Shown here piece after piece: positions 9,987 to 21,223 of a DNA stretch of 64,000 nt. The notes under the pieces are model-generated. The model saw only the letters and a list, made by a program, of their open reading frames with translations, made no database searches and was not told where the DNA came from. Source of the DNA: Pestalotiopsis fici W106-1 (Eukaryota; Ascomycota; Sordariomycetes; Amphisphaeriales; Sporocadaceae); NCBI RefSeq assembly GCF_000516985.1, contig NW_006917092.1:1008619-1072618 (forward strand), read 5' to 3'. The stretch's first letter is position 1, and each line of letters begins with the position of its first letter. The position numbers and the translations under genes are program-made.

Positions 9987-12900
9987 ATGGTACGAAACAG
10001 ATGGGCCTTGTTGCTTCCAGGTCTATTGGGCCTGGCATTGGCAGCTTGCTCCGACAGCAGCTGCTTAGAACGTAAGAACCAAATTGCCGAGTGGGTGTCT
10101 GAACGTCAATTAACATCAACTTCTAGGACTAGAAAATTGCGGCCCAGGCTGCGTTGCTGACTGCTCCCGGTGGTTAGCCGTCACTGTCACGCCTGCAACC
10201 ATGTGAGACCTATCCACCCTGTGTGCTGCTTGCAAATATCACTGACGTGCAGTCAAAGAACGTCTACTATTACGGTCCAGTCTAGCACCACGACTGCCAC
10301 TGGACTCGCCCGCCGCCAAGAAAGCCAGGACAACCAAGGCCTCTGTCCACCCCCTCCATTCCCCCCTTACGCCGGAGCAGTGTGCAACGATCTATCGGAA
10401 TATGTCTCGGCCTGCAGCTGCATCGGCGCCGGTCCTACAACCACCACAGTGGCCGTGCCCACGACGACAGTGACTGTGACGGCAGATGGCATACTCAATC
10501 CAACGATCTCTGGTGTTACTTCAACAACATCCGGTAGCAATCCTACTACCAGCACCAGTACTCTGATTCCAACCGGGGCCTCCGCTGAAACCTCTGCTGC
10601 ATCAACTACCAGTGATAGCCCCATAATCTTGACAGTCGCTCCAGTAATACAGCCAGCCGTACAGACGCCCGCTCCTGGAAAGCGTTGGTTGCGCAGGCAG
10701 ACCCCCACCGAGAGCGAACCTCCAGTCGGAGGCTTCATTGGCGCCGACAGTTCAGATTCAGGCTGTGCCTCTGCGCAAGAGTTTACCATTGTTGATGGAG
10801 AACTTACCGGCCAGGGAGGATCTCTTCGCGCAGATATCGATGCAAGCTTTACAGAGTTTGTACCCTCCTCGGGCGGCACTATCTCTAGAACCTTTGTCGT
10901 GATCAACTCTACCCTTCACTGGCAGAATGAGACCTTTTCTGGAGGTGAAGCAGGATTTTGCCAGAGCTCGGATGGCGTGGTCTATGCTACGTTCAGAGAC
11001 GCAGAGAGCGACCTTCCAGTAGACTGCTCACCCATCTCAATTGTCGTGTATCGAGGTTAGTTGAGGCCCTTCTTAGACCAATATTTCGAGTTTCTACATA
11101 CTAACTTTGGCCTACAGCTAATCGATGTGTCAATGGTGTCATTGTACCCGACCCAGATCAATCCATCACTAGCAGTGACTCCATGACGGCATCTTCATCT
11201 AGCAGTGACTCCATGGTAGCGTCGTCATTTGAGCCTTCGTCTGCATTTACAAGTCCATCGACTATCATTTCAGTTACAAGTTCATCGTCTATCATTTCAT
11301 CAAGTACCTTGCCGTCGCTAAACAACTTTACGTCATCAACTGGCTTTGCGCCATCGGGTACGGGACCATTAAGCACCGCACTTTCGGGTATCTTTCCGTC
11401 AAGTACCTTTGCGTCGAGTACCGCTCCGTACAGTAACTTGACATCCAGCACAGTTTCAGCGGACACAGCTTCGAGCACTGCTACCCCATCGATAATTCCA
11501 CAACCGCCACTTTTTGGTTTCTGCCTACAGGTCGACGGTCGCAACTCCTCCCTTGACAAGCAGTTTGTCACATCTGAAGGACTCGGGGATGGACTGTACC
11601 TTGAAGCGAAAGGCACTTCTTCCCGCTCCCCCGTGAAGTTCACCCTCAATCCAATAACCGGAGCATTGTCCACGTCCGACGGATCCTACGTGACCATATC
11701 TGGCTGTCCCGAGCCCGATGCGGAATTCGTGTCTTTCAGTATTGAAACTGCAGATGCTGTGAATGCTGCACCTGGCGACTTTATTCTTGTCACATGCTCA
11801 CCCCGATACTCACCGGTCATGTCGGCTTTCGAGCTGCAGTGCTCCGCAGATTCTGGCGAAAGTAATTACGGACCATTTACGGGCACTGGCACAGATCCTG
11901 TAGAGTTGAGCATGCTGCGCGAAGATGGATCGGACCTGTCGCAGTCTGTCACGCTCGTGCTCCGTTCGGGAGCAGAGTGTGCTCTCAACACTTCGGAACC
12001 TACAGTCACATCCATGACAAGTACCACAATTCCGTCTTCCGTCGCTTCCGAGACTGCTTCTCAAAGTCCCCTGGACTCCTTTGAGTCTCTTCCCACGTCA
12101 GTCGAGAGCATTCCTACAACATTCCTATCCGAGACTTCCTCCGAGACTAGCACATCAGTCATGTTGAACCCGTCTGATGCCACTCCTACGGACATTACAA
12201 GTAGCAGTCCATCAATCTCGTCCATCACCCCTTCTGAGACTGGTGCACAGAGCTCCGTAACATCTTCAGAGGCTGGCTCTACATTAATCGAAGAGACTCC
12301 CACAGCATCCTCGTCAATATTTCCTTCCGAAACGAGCACTACTTCTCCTGGCATTTGGGACCCTTCAGATCCCCCTTCTACGCCTATGATAAGCATACCT
12401 TCATCGGCTTCGTCGACTGTTTCCTCTGAGACCGAAACTACCTCGACATCTTCCGAGTCAATTGTCTCATCGACGGAAGACATCACCCCAAGCTCGTCAA
12501 CAATTTCTTCCGAGACGATTACGTCGATCACAACTATTGAAATCGTGTAAGCCTCTAGGTACTTCTCACCCCAGACCCACCCCGTCTCTACTCGGAGTCT
12601 ACCTATGACTTGCTAGCTAATCTCAGTGTTTAATCACCAGGACGAGCACCTCTGATGCACCATCTACTACAACTACGCCAGCAGCACCGACTCCATTTTG
12701 CATCAAGATAACGTCGCCACCTTTTACAAACTTTTTTCTCGGTGCAGATATGTTTTTTCACAATTCCGGAAACGCCATTCAGCAATTTTTCAATTTTGAT
12801 CCAACCACGGGATACCTTACTACAGCAGCCCAGGACGTTCTCGCGATTGGTCCAGCATATAGCGACCCCTTAAACGTGAACCTCGTTTCTTTGAGTACTA

Positions 12901-13154
12901 GCCAAGAGTTCAACAGACTTCAGTGTCAAGTCATGGATGGCAGCAATTCTTCCCCTGGCTCACCCCTTTCGTGTACTGCCTATGTCGCTGGGCCCGAGCT
13001 TCCGACCAAGTCCAAACGAAAGCCGACCTTGACCACCAGTTTTACAAAATTTGTGCTTGGTGAAGATTTACGGTTTCGAATAGCCATCGCGGGAAATGAG
13101 CTAGCCATTAGTCTGGCCCTCTTCTCTAGCCCAAATTGTGGCTTTCAGCAATGA
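9987..13154 (+). CDS. Large secreted Ser/Thr-rich protein with repeated DUF7908-like modules
   Basis: Five exons (9987-10071, 10127-10202, 10253-11055, 11118-12546, 12641-13154) give 968 residues. Residues 1-20 form a signal peptide (RWALLLPGLLGLALAA); a Cys-rich segment follows, then PPPPFPPYAG, and then Thr/Ser-rich linkers with many predicted O-glycosylation sites. Globular modules of 120-150 residues interrupt the linkers. Two of them open with a Phe-Cys-(Leu/Ile)-(Gln/Lys) strand (FGFCLQVDGRN, PFCIKITSPPF) and contain a 'F-[ND]-P-x-TG-x-L' turn (LNPITGALSTSDG, FDPTTGYLTTA); a third lies at about residues 200-320. The C-terminal 40 residues have no GPI tail, so it may be released or wall-bound. 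The layout resembles fungal DUF7908 cell-surface proteins. Function is unknown; an adhesive or wall role is a guess. Confidence 0.8.
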
Positions 13155-13857
13155 TGTTCTAATTCTTGTATACCAGAAAGTTGCCCCAATGAGTGGCGTG
13201 TATCATTATCTTATGTAATCATCATGTAGTTGACTTATGATCTTTGAAAGGAGGGTCAATCCTCTGTATGATTAATGTCACAATGAGGGGATAATTTAAT
13301 TCGAGGTATGAGAACAACATTGCAAGGGAAAAACCACTAAACTTCGTAGTGTCTTTGGATACGTTCTGCAAATGTAGATCTTTGCCGAGTTTTGACTTTG
13401 TTTCTTCTAAGCAAACATTGGAACTTTGGTATAGCGACACACTTTACCTTTGGTCCAGCCGCAGTGAGACCAAGATCGCTACTTGTTCCAGTATATGACA
13501 AAGTCGAGCTAAAATTGAGCAACATAGACAAATTATCGTTCTTCGTTCCTCATGCATCACCCGGAATTAATCCGGCATCATTATTTTCAGGGTGCTATAA
13601 TGGAGCTTCCTAGCAACAATGAACTGTGATGTTGAGCCTTACCGTTTTCTCCCCAATGTGGCTTGCCAAATTGTCACTTTGAAATGACGAGTCAACTAGG
13701 AACAAGGCCATTGTCTTTGACAATTATATCGAATATTGTCAACTCCATGATTATATAAGATGTTATTCAACACCAATATCTGCACAGATGAAAGGAGCTC
13801 ACATCTAGAACTCACTGTCCCTCTCTGCTACAGCTCCAATAGCACCACTTTATCATC
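13155..13857. other. Intergenic stretch, no gene seen
   Basis: 3' flank of the secreted protein and promoter of the Cys4 protein. CT-rich sequence (CTGTCCCTCTCTGC) lies just before the ATG at 13858, as often at fungal transcription starts. Confidence 0.5.
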
Positions 13858-14619
13858 ATGTCTCATCAATCAACGATGCACGAAAACCTGTCTCTAGACA
13901 TGGTTCGTACAGCCTTGCTTCGCTTACCCGTCACATTGGCACCCGTACAACTTGCAGAGCTAATGAGCCGGGTTGCCCTGACAAGAACAGACACAGGCCT
14001 TTGTAACCACCATGATGAAAAGTGCCGCGCCCTACTGCGCACGATCCCGTTGGCACTGACAGCAAGCCAGGTGGTAGAGCTCGTCAGGCAAAGTTTCCCA
14101 GAGGGCCGAGATTCGTGCGACAGGTGTCGGGAGCAGGCCGCTGCCGCCGAATTCCACGACGAAGACCTAGTTCTGATCCAAGCAGGGGAGGACAGCGTTG
14201 GGAATGCAGCATCGTCCGACGACAAGTCCCACCGGACGCCTTTGCCCACGTTGGACAGCCGGTCCCTGGCCAAGACGTCTCTGGCCAAATTGCCACCCAT
14301 GATCCACGCATCATCTTCAAGCCAGGAAGATGTATCCGGAACAAGCAATCAAGGTGACACGACCAAAATGCGCCGCTATGACAGACTGAAAATGGAAGGC
14401 AAGTGTGTCACCTGCGGCGGGCCACGCATGAACTCCAGGTTCGTTTCCTGTGAGTCATGCCATGCTACTAGAAATAGAAGATATCGCCAGAAGCTCAAGA
14501 ATGCTCAATGTGTACAGTGCTCTAAACCACGAGGAGACGCGCGAATCATCATTTGCAGCACATGCCAAGCTAAGAACAAGGCATCTAGAGACAGAAAGAG
14601 GACAATGGCCAAGGTGTAA
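13858..14619 (+). CDS. Small protein with two identical-spacing Cys4 motifs
   Basis: An intronless gene of 253 residues. The C-terminal third has two Cys4 units with the same spacing, C-X2-C-X11-C-X2-C: Cys183/186/198/201 (KCVTCGGPR...CESC) and Cys218/221/233/236 (QCVQCSKPRG...CSTC), each followed by a basic stretch (RNRRYRQKLK, RDRKRTMAKV). They should bind zinc and could contact nucleic acid. The N-terminal half also looks duplicated: LLRLPVTLAPVQLAELM and LLRTIPLALTASQVVELV, each followed by a Cys pair (CNHHDEKC, CDRC). The middle is Ser-rich and disordered. No family with a known function comes to mind; a nuclear or regulatory role is a guess. Confidence 0.75.
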   Translation: MSHQSTMHENLSLDMVRTALLRLPVTLAPVQLAELMSRVALTRTDTGLCNHHDEKCRALLRTIPLALTASQVVELVRQSFPEGRDSCDRCREQAAAAEFHDEDLVLIQAGEDSVGNAASSDDKSHRTPLPTLDSRSLAKTSLAKLPPMIHASSSSQEDVSGTSNQGDTTKMRRYDRLKMEGKCVTCGGPRMNSRFVSCESCHATRNRRYRQKLKNAQCVQCSKPRGDARIIICSTCQAKNKASRDRKRTMAKV

Positions 14620-14938
14620 AAGGATTGAGAGGGCAAAGGCTTGGAATTTGTTCCGGTTACTTTCGGAATTAAGGAAAAGTCAAAGTGAATCAATGGTCAA
14701 GGTGTAGAAAGGAAGGAGAGGGACAAAGGACCTTGTCATTAGAGGTAAGGCGGCTTTGACTTGGTATAGACAGTGCGATAGCATGGTTCATACCCAGATT
14801 GGTCTAGATGATATTCTATTACTTTCAAGAGTTTTGCCAGACATGAAATGTGTGGCTATCAATGTCTAGTAGATGTCTGTCTCATGCTTGACAATGATTG
14901 TATACTGTAACTTTCGTGGACTCTCAAGTGTATCATGT
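14620..14938. other. Short gap between convergent genes
   Basis: 319 bp that carry the two 3' ends. A GTC-AAGGTGTA motif occurs twice (about 14610 and 14697), perhaps a small duplication of the end of the upstream gene (GGCCAAGGTGTAA, GGTCAAGGTGTAG). Confidence 0.45.
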
Positions 14939-15655
14939 CTAGAAATACTTTTGCGTCTGTGCAAAGTGCATGCCATGAGCAAAATGAAAGAGCTTGGCAG
15001 CGACAATCATGCGGTCCTGCTTGGAGTAGGCAACGAGGCGGTCGTAGAACTCGGACAGGGGAATGATGACGCGCTGAATGTGCTCGCCGTCCTCGAGGCG
15101 CTGCTCGGGCAACTCGTCGCCTTCCTGGAGCTGGACCTCGACCATGGCCATTTGCATGTTGGCATTGCTCATGCCCGGGTCGGCGGCCTGGACGGGGCTG
15201 ATGCTCAGGAGCTTGCAGTCGTAGCCCGTCTCCTCCTTGAACTCGCGCACGGCGGCCTGCTCGGCCGTCTCGCTGGCGTCAATGAGCCCGGCCGGCCACT
15301 CCACCGTGTATGCGTCCAGAGGCGGGCGGTACTGGATGACGATGAGGGTGGACGGGGGCTTGGACGGGTGCAGCAGAATGTTGCCCATGGCCACGGCGTC
15401 GACGCCAGCCTTGCCCCTCGTCTTGCGCGTGGCAACCTCCCAGGTGCGGTCCTTGCCCGTCTCGTCGGTAAACTCAATCTTCTTGAGCGTGATCCATCTT
15501 GCCTCGTCAATGGGCAAATCCGACAGCTTGTTGATGACGGGCTCCTGGGTCTTTTGCGACATGCTGAATGCTCGCTGAATGCTGGGCGTGGAATGAGTGA
15601 GAGATGATGTCACAGCTTGCAGGCGCCGAGTAGCAGCAGCACGAGCTGATTGCAT
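14939..15655 (-). CDS. ADP-ribose pyrophosphatase, Nudix family (YSA1/NUDT5 type)
   Basis: This intronless gene encodes 238 residues. The Nudix box is complete: G-L-I-D-A-S-E, seven residues, then REFKEETGY, matching GX5EX7REUXEEXGU. The order of blocks (TWEVATRK, VIQYRPPLDAYTVEWPAGLID, AADPGMSNANM) is that of the NUDT5/YSA1 group, which hydrolyses ADP-ribose to AMP and ribose-5-phosphate. The chosen start adds an Arg/Ser/Ala-rich, acid-free leader (MQSARAAATRRLQ...IQRAFS) before a second Met at 15562. This leader looks like a mitochondrial presequence, so two products (mitochondrial and cytosolic) from two starts are possible. Starting at 15562 gives 207 residues. Confidence 0.9.
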   Translation of the reverse strand: MQSARAAATRRLQAVTSSLTHSTPSIQRAFSMSQKTQEPVINKLSDLPIDEARWITLKKIEFTDETGKDRTWEVATRKTRGKAGVDAVAMGNILLHPSKPPSTLIVIQYRPPLDAYTVEWPAGLIDASETAEQAAVREFKEETGYDCKLLSISPVQAADPGMSNANMQMAMVEVQLQEGDELPEQRLEDGEHIQRVIIPLSEFYDRLVAYSKQDRMIVAAKLFHFAHGMHFAQTQKYF

Positions 15656-16231
15656 GTAATGGTCTGTAGATGACGCGAGAAGAAGGAGAGAGTGTGTATG
15701 TGAGCTTCGGCTTCTTGCTCGTGGGTTGATGTCGCGGAATATCAGATCTATCGTGTTGCTGTACTTGTTTTCATCCACGAATTGAGTTGCAAGCAGTGTC
15801 ACTTTTATGCAATCGACCGTCGGCCTTTCACCCCACCTCTTGATTGGCAACAACCCCGCCACTGGCAGTTGCGCCGAAAACGCTCGCATCAGCGGATTGC
15901 TTGCATGGCCCCACAAAATCCGTTTAGTGGACTGATGGGCCACTGGGTCTCGATTGACGCGCTACTACAGGTCGATTCCGGGACGTATAATCGAGCCTAT
16001 TGCAGTGGGAAGCGCTAGCGATGCTGTTTATAGGTGGTACAATTCGTAGTAGCGGGAGCATCAGGCGCTTTGTCTCAGAGATATATCTGGCTCAATCTAG
16101 TATTTTGTACAGATATGTTACCTAGGTAATCACCCTGATAGTACTCAAGCACAAGGTAGACATCTCACGTTACGAAAGATCATGAGAAAAATTCAGATTT
16201 CGCTAATGCTAGACATAATATCATGAACATG
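15656..16231. other. Intergenic stretch, no gene seen
   Basis: Promoter of the Nudix gene and 3' flank of the membrane protein gene. The palindrome TTACCTAGGTAA lies near 16120; similar CCTAGG-centred motifs recur in other gaps of this window. Confidence 0.45.
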
Positions 16232-17396
16232 TCAACTAAGACTCGGCGTCATGTTGTAACACACCCCTTGGACACTCGATGAGTCGTCGTACATGGTGAA
16301 TTCGATGGGTTTCTTGCGAGTAATATCCCTCGAAAAGTTGAACGTAGTTGTCATGTGAGGTTGTTTTTTCACCAGGTGCTGCTCCGCCAAAGTGCTGGTG
16401 CTGCCGCTGACTGGTCTCCTCGATGCGTGTTGGTTGGCTACGCGTATTCCATCCCAGACCCCCTCGGCAGATTGCGCACTGCCCATTTGCGGCATCTCTA
16501 CCGAACAGTGATCACTAAACTTGATCTTGCAAGCTAGTATATCGATACTGCAGGCACATGTTAGTACAAGGTAAGGCAGTTGATGTGAGACTAGACGTAC
16601 TATATCATCATTGGAAACAAGCATTCCAACGTATAGAAGAATCGATCCACTTGCCCAGCAGTCGTTAAAGCCTCGGGAAGGGATTGGTTGAAGATGTATG
16701 CAATGGCTCTGGATATACCAACAAGTGCCAGCGATGCCACACGCGTTTCGGTTCCTCTCATCAGATGCTGCAGCAGGCTCCCAGAGAGTGCAGCGTCCTT
16801 GGATGCCCTCCGAGCTGATGAAAACTCGCGCAGTAGAAAGAAGGCGCTGATACACTCGAGCAGGGCAATGAGGGTAAAGTAGCCGACATGCAAGTAGTTG
16901 ACGACCCTCCGAAAGTCTGAATCCGGGACCAGGGTGATTTTGACGCGGCCGACGAGGATTGCTGCTCGGATGGCCGTGATGGCGAGGGCTATTGCCCAGA
17001 ATATGGCCTGAAAGGCAGCGCGACTTTGTCGATTCAAGAGGCGTATCAAAATGGCATAGCCGTAGAATGAGATCCCAACTTCCTGTATCTACATTGAGTG
17101 TAAGAAAATGAACACAACAGATGACACAAATCCGGGATTGTGAGAGTTGGATAGAAACACACCAGCCAAAAGAAATCAGCAAATCCAGATGCGATTGCCT
17201 TGTTGACGACGGGGTAATCGGCGTAAAAGGCATAATAACACAGTCCATTCGCGATTGCACAAGCAATGCTGACAATGATTGGAATCCAGACGACGGGCGT
17301 ATACTTGGTGATGCTAATGACCACCAGACCATAGAGGACATTGGCCACTCCAATGGTACTGAGTATAGCCCAGCACTGCTCGTAATAGAGCGACAT
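16232..17396 (-). CDS. Seven-helix membrane protein of unknown function, three exons
   Basis: Exons 17396-17163, 17088-16601 and 16547-16232 give 345 residues. Seven hydrophobic segments can be seen: from ILSTIGVANVLYGLVVIS, WIPIIVSIACAIANG, the ADFFW-IQEVGISFYGYAIL segment created by the first splice, FWAIALAITAIRAAIL, YFTLIALLECISAFFLL, VASLALVGISRAIAYI and FYTLECLFPMMIYIDILA, the last also joined across a splice. The C-terminal 90 residues are polar (STSTLAEQHLVKKQ). The closing Y-I-D-I-L-A motif occurs in an uncharacterised fungal membrane family. It resembles a receptor-like topology, but no ligand or G-protein motif is evident. The shared splice phases make the model solid. Confidence 0.82.
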
Positions 17397-19597
17397 AATT
17401 GCGATCTTATTATTGCGGTGGAGACGACATGGCCCGAGTTTTCAAAAACGGTTGGCTAGTGGTTGTACAAGTCGGAGAGGACAAGTTAAATTGAGACCAA
17501 GGGAAATGGGAGGGAACGTTGAAATCTGTAACGCGGGGATACGTGATGCTCATAAAAGGAGCCCGAGGGTTAGACAGGCAGGTAATGTTGGTAGTAGGTA
17601 TGCGAAGGATGCGCCTCTCGCTTGTCAACATCGAGGAACATGCCCAGGTGCTTACTGGAGAAGTGATGCTGAGAGAATCGGTGCCGCACGACTACTTACT
17701 TGACTGACTACATAACTGCTATTCCGGACGTACATGGGCTCCCTGCACCAACATGGTAACATCACATCACCATCAGAACCGACGGTGCGGTACGGCACAT
17801 GCCCAGGTGCAGTCTATGGTCTCGCTCGGACTCTTCCAGAGCGATCATGACTTGGGCGTTCCTGGTCTTTGGGCTCTTTACCCCTCTGACGACCCCAAAT
17901 GATCGTCTGTCTTAATGCCTTAAGAAAAGCAAAATCTCTGGGCTTGAAAGAATTGGCAATACAGGTGGTTATTGGACAAGGTTGTCAGCCCCATTTCCAC
18001 CGGTTGATATTGTCCCTGTATCAGCTCAAGCATTATGTTGCAGCTCCTACTCGTAAAACATGTCCTTTATTCACCTTTTCCCTCGGCTCCAGGGCTCCTT
18101 GGGGGCCAGTTACCTAAGAAATCCCACACCGGCGGGATAACCAGCTAATGTAGACTGCACCTTGGGGGAGACACACCTTGGTGACCTACCACCCACTGCG
18201 GCAGCTGAATCCAGGGGTTTCTCCTGTGTACAGCGCGCATGGCGTGTCCCCCCGGCTCAATCCTCCGGGTCTACCAACCAAATCCTCGCTAGGCGAACCT
18301 ATTATGAGCGTTGAAGGATGGGGAACCCTGGAAAAGGTGCGCATGATCCTTGACAAGGCATACAGAGACTCCGTACTCTCCAAATCTCATACTTGCGACT
18401 ACTGGCTGCTCCTGGAACGTTGAACCTGCAAAGTCTTTTCCTCTCGCAAATGCTTACGGCAAGAAGCTCGCCCACACGCCCGCCAGCCCAATCGACACTG
18501 GACGGATCCTTTTCATGCACAGCATCACTGGTAAAAAGTGGGAAAGGGGGTGGGGCCCGCCCACGGACGAACCCGCCAGGTTTCTGCAGAGCAGGAAGGA
18601 TTTTTGCAATCATCTGGTGCAGAATGAAATGAAAATAGATCAAAACTACTGCATCAACAAGAGGATTTATGCTGCTGCATTCATGTTTGTTCATGTTATT
18701 CTCGTGAGGTATGGAGCCGCTTTATTCCAGATTTAGTTGGAATCGGCTCCACTGTGAGCAAAGAATAGCAACACGCTTGGCTTTAGCCTTTAGGGCAGCC
18801 AACTGCCGGAAAACGCCAAGCACATAACCTAATGGGATACTAGCAAGCATGACATGATGTTGTTCGCAATGGCCCGATTCGGGTGACTTGAACGGTCAGT
18901 AAAAGACACTAGTATTTGAACCAATAGAAGACAGTAAGTCCTTAGTTCAAATTGCAATTCTCGTTTACTTCTTACGCAAAGTTGTGTAGATCTTGTGTGG
19001 GAAAATGAAAAGGTCTAAGATTTTGGGGGATTTACACACTACAGCGCCCTCAAGCCCGCTAGCTTCGGCACGGGCAGTGCCGTCAGACCCATACACACTA
19101 CAATTTTAGTTGCTAGATACCAGGTCTTGCCTGCGGCAATGATCTTCCTTTCGAGCCAACCGTTCTACAATTCACAGCTGCTGCAATGACAACAAGCCTG
19201 CATCTTTCTGATTGATCACAATGATGAATCTTTTTGATATAGAAAGCGACCTCGACTTTTTATTCCCATCGAGATGCCTTCGTGATCAATAATCATGATT
19301 GAATTTACCATGTAGATCTTGCTGGCCCACACAACCCTCGGTTCTCGAGCATTCAGAGCCCATCACACACATTCCTTTGCCTCGAATAATCCTGCCAGCC
19401 GTCCAATGGAAGCGTGATCTTATGACTCCAGGGTCATCCTTCAATCGCCATACATCATCACCCCGGCGCAGCCTTGGTGTTGCGCGTTTGGCGTATCGCA
19501 TTGCCTGCCGTATCTATCGATTTACGCAGAAGCTTGCGATGACGAGCAGAGCCAAAAACATATGCTTTGATCGATCTGTATCATATGCTTGCATCTC
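17397..19597. other. Long stretch without a recognisable gene
   Basis: About 2.2 kb. Frames at 18186-18736 lie on both strands over the same bases and match nothing. A pair of frames at 17413-17707 (+) likewise lacks motifs. This gene-poor sequence leads into the decayed gene at 19598. Confidence 0.45.
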
Positions 19598-20075
19598 CTA
19601 TTTGCCAACAGATCTCTTGAATCCACACTGCGCCATGGTTGGGCCATCAACCCATTTGAACCAGGCTACCCTTCGCTGCGCTCCAGGCAGCACCGTGGAA
19701 AGCATGCCAAAGGTAACGGCCCACGGCCAAGATACGGCAGCACATCAATCAGTGAACAGATGATTCCCTCTAGCCTCGATTCACCTTTCAACCCTCATGA
19801 TGGGAGCCGGGTAGTCCGCCTCGCGCCATATGCCGTACAGTCGATCTGCCCAATAAGGGTATTTCTCGTACAGGCTCTTCATATCCTGGGGCTCGATAGT
19901 ATCGACAGAACTCTCGTGGTCGTGAACATCCAATTAAAAGTGATTCAGGAGATAGCGATCCAGTTCATGGTCTCACACTTCCTTCTCGAATTTTATTGTT
20001 CTTTCGGTCTGCTCGCATTTCAACAGCCTCATCAAGCGTTACCTCATTGCTGACCTTTCTAATCTACGATCCCCT
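19598..20075 (-). pseudogene. Decayed gene of a fungal tail-anchored protein family
   Basis: Three frames of the minus strand carry consecutive parts of one protein. At about 20060-19960: VTLDEAVEMRADRKNNKIREG. Then, in another frame, HELDRYLLNHF, a TAA stop, LDVHDHESSVDTIEPQDMKS and LYEKYPYWADRLYGIWREAD to about 19800. A further block after a possible intron (GT at about 19797) reads WAVTFGMLSTVLPGAQ, a hydrophobic anchor, and WFKWVDGPTMAQCGF to a stop at 19598. The frame change and the in-frame TAA break it. The order of blocks (charged helix, 'YPYWADRLY', then membrane anchor) is one I associate with an uncharacterised Pezizomycotina family. It sits 230 bp from the gasdermin-like gene. Confidence 0.6.
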
Positions 20076-20301
20076 GACGTGTGGCAGCTGCCTACTGGCT
20101 GTATTGGCTGCACCTCTTGAACCAGCATTTCCAGCCGCTATTTGCGGCCACCTTCGAGTAGGCAATGTGGCGGTGCTGTACCACAGCAGAAAGTGACATG
20201 TGTAGCTGAATCATTGCAACCCAAGTAAGCAAATTCAGATACCTATCGTGCATAGCAATCTCATTCCAAAAGATCAAAAAACTGTCAAAGCAGTAGAAAA
20301 G

Positions 20302-21147
20302 ATGAAAGGAGACCCGAATTTTGTCGTGCTGAAGTATCCGGGATGGCTAGACGCTGCCAAATTCGAGGATAAAATCCTAGGTGCCATCGTGCGCTACCCA
20401 TTCAAGCCCACCAACGAATACCTGCCAGACAGCCCCCTGCGCTATAACAAGAACGACCTAGTGGAAGGCTGCTTCACCAACTTCCTCCACGACAATACTG
20501 AAACCAAGTCCCGCGACGCGTCGGCGGCGCTGGAGTCGCTCGTCGGCTTCAAGTGGCAAGGCAGCAAAGAGGAAATCGTTCGCCTTCAGGGCAAGTTGCT
20601 CCGCGTCAAGCGTCTGCAGCAGCATGCGCAATTTTGGTCGCAGCTCAAGACCGACGAGGCCGTCCGCAATGCCGTCCCCGACTGGATTTCTTTACTCAAC
20701 ACGTGGCCGCCGTGTCTCGTCGTCGGCGTCATGATCGCCGAAGACGTGGAGCTGGACTTTTCCGGAGCCCGAGAACGCCGGCGCGAGGGTGTGATTGAGG
20801 CTCCGGTGGCGACGGTCGCGCTCACGGCCGCCGGTGTGCCCTCGGCCCTCTTGGGGGTTGATGTAGGGAACCCGCAGGTATCGGTGGGCTCTGGCGGGAA
20901 AACTGCAACCGTGTTTCGCGCGAGTTCGGCGCAGCGCAGCATCTTTGCGTTGGAGCTGCGTATCGTCACCACGGCGTTTCTCCGCCGGCGGGAGCTGGCG
21001 CTGAAGGAGGATGGGCCCAAGGTCTACTCGGGCCGGCTTGCGGACGGTGAGCAGAACTGGGACAGCGAGGATTCTGACGGAGCTGTTGGCGTAGAGGACC
21101 TGATCTTGGAAATTTTCACGCAGAAAGAGTACAGTGAAATGAATTAA
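20302..21147 (+). CDS. Gasdermin-like pore-forming protein (HET-Q1/RCD-1 type)
   Basis: A single-exon frame of 281 residues from the first in-frame ATG. The frame is open back to 20206 without an ATG, so a short upstream exon is possible. Early blocks (VVLKYPGWLDAAKFEDKILG, PTNEYLPDSPLRYN), the LLRVKRLQQH basic segment at about 110-120 and LVVGVMIAEDVELDFSGA match the pattern I know for fungal gasdermins. These are cytosolic proteins that, once freed, form plasma-membrane pores and kill the cell in heterokaryon incompatibility. After the fold (about residue 242) comes an acidic tail of 36 residues (GEQNWDSEDSDGAVGVEDL), which fits the cleavable inhibitory tail of the HET-Q1 branch rather than tail-less RCD-1. 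Its neighbour, 76 bp away on the other strand, is a subtilisin-like protease gene. Family assignment is by recall, not by search. Confidence 0.78.
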   Translation: MKGDPNFVVLKYPGWLDAAKFEDKILGAIVRYPFKPTNEYLPDSPLRYNKNDLVEGCFTNFLHDNTETKSRDASAALESLVGFKWQGSKEEIVRLQGKLLRVKRLQQHAQFWSQLKTDEAVRNAVPDWISLLNTWPPCLVVGVMIAEDVELDFSGARERRREGVIEAPVATVALTAAGVPSALLGVDVGNPQVSVGSGGKTATVFRASSAQRSIFALELRIVTTAFLRRRELALKEDGPKVYSGRLADGEQNWDSEDSDGAVGVEDLILEIFTQKEYSEMN

Positions 21148-21223
21148 TTATGTTCTTATGTGTTGTTGTTTCTATGCAGATCTTTCTGTTTCTAAATGCA
21201 GCCTCCCAAATGCCTCTTTCAAT

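Noticed and set aside
14873..15607. Open frame of 244 codons on the + strand
   Set aside because: It is the antisense shadow of the Nudix ADP-ribose pyrophosphatase gene, whose catalytic box is perfect on the minus strand.
18302..18736. Overlapping frames of about 130 codons on both strands
   Set aside because: No recognisable domain on either strand and no splice pattern linking to neighbours.
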